The notes beneath the pieces were generated by a model that saw nothing but the letters and a program-made list of their open reading frames with translations, was not told the DNA's origin and ran no database searches. Position numbers and translations under genes: made by a program. From NCBI GenBank assembly GCA_963753615.1, contig CAVWCW010000027.1, forward strand, positions 62,001-126,000: a stretch of DNA of 64,000 nt, in the 5' to 3' direction. Within the stretch, counting starts at the first letter, position 1, and the number at the start of each line of letters is the position of its first letter. Shown here piece by piece: positions 60,545 to 64,000 of this stretch. The DNA comes from CAVWCW01 sp963753615. GTDB lineage: Bacteria > Pseudomonadota > Gammaproteobacteria > Chromatiales > Chromatiaceae.

Positions 60545-61378
60545 TCAGCAGCCCTCGTCCGTGATCAGCCCGGGGGGCGCTGTCGACGGCACCAGTGGGC
60601 CCATCGGAGGCAGCCAGGCCGCCGGCGACGATGTAGTATCCGGCTCATTCGGATTTAAAGCGGGAGGTGATTCGTCTTCAGGCAGGTAGCTAGCGGTGGG
60701 GAAGAAGGCCAATCCTGCACCGCCCACGACCAGCACGAATATCGCCAGCGGTTTCGCACACTTTAGTTTCTGCTCGGGTTCAATGGAGTCGCCCCAGAAG
60801 TAGTGCTGGCCCGCCCGCATCAATAGGCTTCCGGCGATAGAGAGCGCGACCATGATCAGGATCATCGGACCTAACTCGACGCCGAAAAGCTGGTCGAGAC
60901 GAAATACGCCCCGATAATCGCTGTTGTAGAACTCGCCCCACACCGGGAACAGGTCGCCGAAGACCATGGAACCGATCAGGAAGCCGAGTACGAATACAAC
61001 GGCATCGACCCTTCCCGTGGCGATGGCCCCAACGGCCGTCCCGGGACAGAATCCCCCGATGACCATACCGATACCGAACAGCAATCCACCGATTGCCATG
61101 GGCAACAGATAGGTGGGGAGAAAGTACATTTTCTGTGGATCGAGGAACCCGATCAGGATCAGGAACCACAGCCCCAGCATCCCGGTGATGATGGCTGAGA
61201 ACATGACCACCGGCACCCCCACGTCTTTGAGGTAGAAGGCCTGAGCGATTTTTCGGCAGTCGGTGAAGCCCGCATGGTAGAGCCCGAGGCCGAAGAAAAA
61301 ACCGATAGGTACCGCGAGCCACAAATTGACCGTCTCGGAGATGACACCGGTCTCGACAAAAGGGGCGATCATATCCAT
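60545..61378 (-). CDS. YeeE/YedE-family sulfur transporter half (CPGT-type) with C-terminal cysteine tail
   Basis: 277 residues from ATG at 61378 (MDMIAPFVETG); an ATG at 61372 that overlaps the upstream stop as ATGA is an alternative. Six membrane helices. The thiosulfate-transporter-type cysteines are seen in AGFTDCRKIAQAF (TM1) and VIGGFCPGTAVGAI (TM3). After the last helix a ~55-residue Pro/Ser/Thr-rich tail ends in LITDEGC, the last residue being Cys. It pairs with the upstream gene to give a split TsuA-like unit. The terminal Cys recalls the rhodanese lipoprotein at 35.9 kb. Confidence 0.88.
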   Translation of the reverse strand: MDMIAPFVETGVISETVNLWLAVPIGFFFGLGLYHAGFTDCRKIAQAFYLKDVGVPVVMFSAIITGMLGLWFLILIGFLDPQKMYFLPTYLLPMAIGGLLFGIGMVIGGFCPGTAVGAIATGRVDAVVFVLGFLIGSMVFGDLFPVWGEFYNSDYRGVFRLDQLFGVELGPMILIMVALSIAGSLLMRAGQHYFWGDSIEPEQKLKCAKPLAIFVLVVGGAGLAFFPTASYLPEDESPPALNPNEPDTTSSPAAWLPPMGPLVPSTAPPGLITDEGC

Positions 61379-61881
61379 TGTTTCCTCACAAACCAGGCGG
61401 CTGCGAAACCACCGATAAAAATGCATAGCATGAAAACCCAGGAACCGACCGAGAGTTCAGCGCCGCCCACCAGCCCCATCCCGCTGGTGCAGCCGCGCGC
61501 CAGACGGGCGGCGAAACCGGCGATTACCCCCCCTATCAGCGCATAGATCAAGCGCCCGGCCGCGTTCATGCGCGGCCCGCGCCGCACTTCGACACAAAAG
61601 TCTCGGCAGGAAACTGATCCGGTAAAAGCTCCCAACAGCAGACCGAGCATCAGGTAGGTCAGGTAGTTGTCGAGCGGGTCGGTGCCATTGACGAAATATT
61701 TTCCGAAATAGGCGCTCTTTTCAGTGAGTTCAGGAAATATCCAGTGCTGTACCGTTGCCACCAGGCGTGACATCACGCCGCTGACGCCGATGCCGCGTCC
61801 CGCGGTGACAAAGGTTGCCAGCATGGTGGTGCCGAGCAAAATTCCGGCAAGTACCGGAGGCCAGCGATGGCGTAGGTGCAT
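61369..61881 (-). CDS. YeeE/YedE-family sulfur transporter half (GCTSG-type)
   Basis: 170 residues, four membrane helices. Conserved cysteines appear in GSVSCRDFCVEVRRG and ARLARGCTSGMGLVGGA, the latter being the YeeE/YedE signature. It would form, with the downstream gene, the two halves of a thiosulfate or sulfur-compound permease (PmpA/PmpB-like). The genes overlap by 4-10 bp depending on the downstream start. Confidence 0.9.
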   Translation of the reverse strand: MHLRHRWPPVLAGILLGTTMLATFVTAGRGIGVSGVMSRLVATVQHWIFPELTEKSAYFGKYFVNGTDPLDNYLTYLMLGLLLGAFTGSVSCRDFCVEVRRGPRMNAAGRLIYALIGGVIAGFAARLARGCTSGMGLVGGAELSVGSWVFMLCIFIGGFAAAWFVRKQWI

Positions 61882-62466
61882 TCGTTTACTCCTTAACTGT
61901 GTACGCGAAAGCGGTCGGATAACCGCTCTATAACAACACGCGTGCCTCGAACCGCAGGAGGCCGGCAGGATTGCACGTTATGGGTGCGTTCTCGGACTAT
62001 ACCCGTGCGCGCCGAACCACCCCAATGCGGCACATTGTCACGCCGAATCGATCAAGGCCGACCGGCTGACACGCTTGCCGCACGCAGCGGTTGCGACCCG
62101 GGATGGCGCGATGCCAAGCAGTGCAGGTATTCAAGGTCGCACGAGTCGGCCGAAGAATACCGAATCCGCATGACGATGGCTTTGCAATGATCGCGCCAAT
62201 CTATGGGACGGGAGGGTCGACTCCCCATCGCAGGCGGGTTCCGGCGCGCAGATTCAGCGGACCTGACATCCGCAATCCTCAGAAGACCATTCACGATCGG
62301 CCGCTGTCGTCTCTTTGAACCGACCCAGTGGGAGCCTTATCGCCGGCACGTCTCCTCTAGACGGCGCGGCTGTTCCTGGTTGCCGGCGCCAGGCCGGGCA
62401 ACAAGACGGGGGATCGGATAGGCTGGACAACCTACCCCGTTTGCAGTTCGGGCGAGGGCCAGAACA
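61882..62466. other. Intergenic region upstream of yeeE-like genes
   Basis: 585 bp without a supported gene. The promoter of the yeeE-like pair should lie near 61900-61960 on the minus strand. Nothing else is recognised. Confidence 0.5.
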
Positions 62467-62589
62467 CTATTCGAAATGGCGAATAACGAAAGTGATAAAG
62501 GCCCACATCAAGGCCATTGCGCCGAGCGCGTACACCGCAACTTTGATCAAATGGATAAAATCAGGGTCGTCATCCCGCTTTTGATTCAT
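62467..62589 (-). CDS. Small single-helix membrane peptide, 40 residues
   Basis: ATG at 62589 opens MNQKRDDDPDFIHLIKVAVY and a hydrophobic helix ALGAMALMWAFITFVI ending RHFE. The charged N-terminus, a clean single helix and a basic end are typical of small membrane proteins. There is no clear Shine-Dalgarno (AACCCTGCCCGGAGCCTGTGGC is upstream). No family known. Confidence 0.5.
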   Translation of the reverse strand: MNQKRDDDPDFIHLIKVAVYALGAMALMWAFITFVIRHFE

Positions 62590-63312
62590 GCCACAGGCTC
62601 CGGGCAGGGTTGAAAGGTCACCGTGCGTGCTGTTCATTGCACCGGCGCTCGGATTGACGCACCTTTCCGGAGCATTCGAGCGTGCCAGCGTCTGCTCGGA
62701 GCACGTCACGTCCCTCGCTAAGACCAGGACACTCGGAAGCCCGTTGGGGAAAATCGGAAAACGCCGCTGCTGTCCTTAAATGCGGGGATGCGCAATCGCC
62801 CGGTACATCCAGAGGCGCCCCAATCCCGGCCAGGCAATGCTCCTGTCGTCGTTTCGGCGGCGTAACCACTCGACGGACCTGCAACGCGCTCGAAATAACG
62901 AACCGCAGCGTGTGGGGTGGCGTAGCGTTCGCGAGCAATTGTAGCTCGATTTTTGCTCCGGTCGATGGCGGGGCTCTCTTGGCTTTGTTCGAACACGCCT
63001 GTCGGGGTACCTGGGAGGAGGACCCCGCCCCTGCGAGATTGCTAAGCGTTGGACCGCTCTGGCCCAGAACGCAGCGTCCGTCCTTTGCGACGCCTGGCCA
63101 CTGCGGGGACTCCAGGACGAGTCTTGCTCACCGGCCCCTGACACAACTGAACTCAAGGTATCGTCTCGGTTTAGCGTCCATAGGAATCAGGCATTACCGG
63201 CCCGCCAACATGCCAATAATGTGAGTTGCATCACATAACAATAGTTGACTTTTTTGGTGAGCGCGCTGGTTTATTATTGATTTCAGACACTCACTGCAAG
63301 GGGGAGAGCAAA
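62590..63312. other. Gene-poor region upstream of the Flp-type pilin
   Basis: About 720 bp with no supported gene. The last 70 bp are AT-richer and should hold the pilin promoter: TTGACT at 63245 with A/T-rich TTTATTATT some 20 bp on, a spacing somewhat long for sigma-70. Confidence 0.45.
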
Positions 63313-63459
63313 ATGTTTGAGGACAAGAAGACGATTGCTGCTACGAAGAGTCACGCCGGATTTGATCCGATTGAATATGGATTGATCACAGGCGCCGTGT
63401 TGGTGGTGAGTACGCTCATCATCGCCGCGGGTCTCCTTGGTACGCTGCCGGGGTTCTGA
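63313..63459 (+). CDS. Flp-type pilin-like small protein
   Basis: 48 residues; ATG at 63313 follows the RBS AAGGGGGAGAG. The peptide is a basic leader (MFEDKKTIAATKSHAG) then FDPIEYGLITGAVLVVSTLI and a short tail. Cleavage after the Gly would put Glu at +5 and Tyr at +6, the signature of Flp/Fap pilins processed by a TadV-like prepilin peptidase. No tad/cpa assembly genes lie in the window, so it is an orphan here. Confidence 0.72.
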   Translation: MFEDKKTIAATKSHAGFDPIEYGLITGAVLVVSTLIIAAGLLGTLPGF

Positions 63460-64000
63460 AGGCCCATCCACCTTGGCCGTCGATAACCGCGGCGCTATTT
63501 TTTGCGCCAGCGAAGGCCGGCCTTAGGGTTCAAGTATCTGAACCTGTTCGAATAACGAGGAATTACAACGCTGGCGTTTGCAGACATCACGATGAAGAAC
63601 GCCGAGAATGGCGTTTGATTCCGGACGTCGGGGACGCCCCCCCTGCTAGTCATTCGGATTGATACCGCACCTCGACGGCCGGCCTGCGCTTGCCCCCGAG
63701 GCAGGTCTGCACTGACCAGGAGTAAATGCTCCGGGGATTGTGCTGGGCGACCAAACCCGAGAGCCTTTCGGTGGAAAAGGGTACAATCCTGCTGTTGCAC
63801 CTTCGCCCCGAAATTTGGAACACCAACCGCCCGCTTTATGAAGACCAGCGCTCTCAGTAATTTGGGCTTCTTCGGTATTCTTAACCTGTTTGTCGGGCAT
63901 ACGCCTTTGACACCGCACGATAGCGTCTGGTCGAATCTGAGCGGAATTAGAGCGTCACGACGTGGTTCTCCCGCGGCAGTATGCCGTGGCTCGGCGTATA
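63460..64000. other. Right-hand end, no supported gene
   Basis: 540 bp. GGCGCTATTTTTTGCGCC just after the pilin forms a weak hairpin. A frame opening at 63838 (MKTSALSNLGFFGILNLFVG) runs off the window, but after 30 residues it turns unlike a protein; I do not call it. Confidence 0.45.

Noticed and set aside
62682..63224. A 180-residue open frame before the pilin
   Set aside because: No family features, a Cys/Arg/Ser-rich random composition, no Shine-Dalgarno, and an opposing frame of equal quality.
63838..64000. A frame opening MKTSALSNLGFF at the right edge
   Set aside because: It starts like a signal peptide but turns into unconvincing sequence and is cut by the edge; too little to call.
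1..64000. CRISPR arrays, tRNA and rRNA genes
   Set aside because: I saw no regularly spaced direct repeats, no tRNA-like cloverleaf ends and no rRNA segments on reading through.

Overview
The window is GC-rich, gene-dense bacterial DNA with no rRNA, tRNA or CRISPR array that I can see. The gene set points to a gammaproteobacterial sulfur oxidiser, probably Chromatiales-like; the rank is inference. The grounds are a complete Na+-translocating NADH:quinone reductase operon with apbE and nqrM, a Braun-type lipoprotein next to an L,D-transpeptidase, a YdgA-like protein, YgbA, an NdvB-like glucan synthase, a sulfide:quinone reductase, a second Sqr-like flavoprotein, split YeeE/YedE sulfur transporters, and a polysulfide-reductase-type molybdoenzyme operon carrying rhodaneses and an 11-haem cytochrome.

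Layout. 1-10.3 kb (minus strand): a secreted protein cut by the window edge, sqr-ispG-DUF336 read as one unit, a ChaN-PDZ protein, and an RND permease with a long basic Ala/Pro/Lys tail overlapping a pentapeptide-repeat gene. 10.6-16.2 kb: a nucleoside transporter, a small coiled-coil/winged-helix protein, an Sqr-like flavoprotein and a HerA-like ATPase. 16.3-20.3 kb: an Lpp-like lipoprotein convergent with an L,D-transpeptidase, a DUF945 gene bracketed by two inverted copies of a dispersed repeat, and a DUF302 protein. 20.9-29.5 kb: nqrABCDEF-apbE-nqrM, then CBS, ferritin-like and small proteins. 30.0-37.6 kb: triple rhodanese, Mo-bisPGD catalytic subunit, 4Fe-4S subunit, NrfD membrane subunit, rhodanese lipoprotein with a terminal cysteine, and an undecahaem cytochrome. 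38-42.2 kb: a coiled-coil membrane protein and a frameshifted SWIM/SNF2 helicase. 42.5-47.1 kb: NdvB-like GH17-GT2 synthase, GMC oxidoreductase and a small Tat-signal partner. 47.3-57.6 kb: accessory genes with decayed loci (homocysteine methyltransferase pseudogene, IS30-like and IS701-like remnants), a tandem thioredoxin-fold protein, YgbA and HdeD. 57.9-64 kb: a Kef-type antiporter, split YeeE/YedE genes, a 40-residue membrane peptide and an orphan Flp-type pilin, separated by long stretches without genes.

Two dispersed non-coding repeat families run through the window. Family A is about 157 bp, begins and ends at TA, and has GGGA-type inverted ends. Two good copies and two decayed ones start exactly at the stop codon of a gene. 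Family B is 220-334 bp with inverted ends resembling AACCTAGAAA..GCAGTTG.

The best candidates for an undescribed system are (i) the rhodanese/molybdoenzyme/undecahaem operon with its rhodanese lipoprotein ending in a glycine-leucine arm and a C-terminal cysteine, a tail that recurs in the YeeE-like transporter 25 kb away, and (ii) the NdvB-GMC-Tat gene trio.
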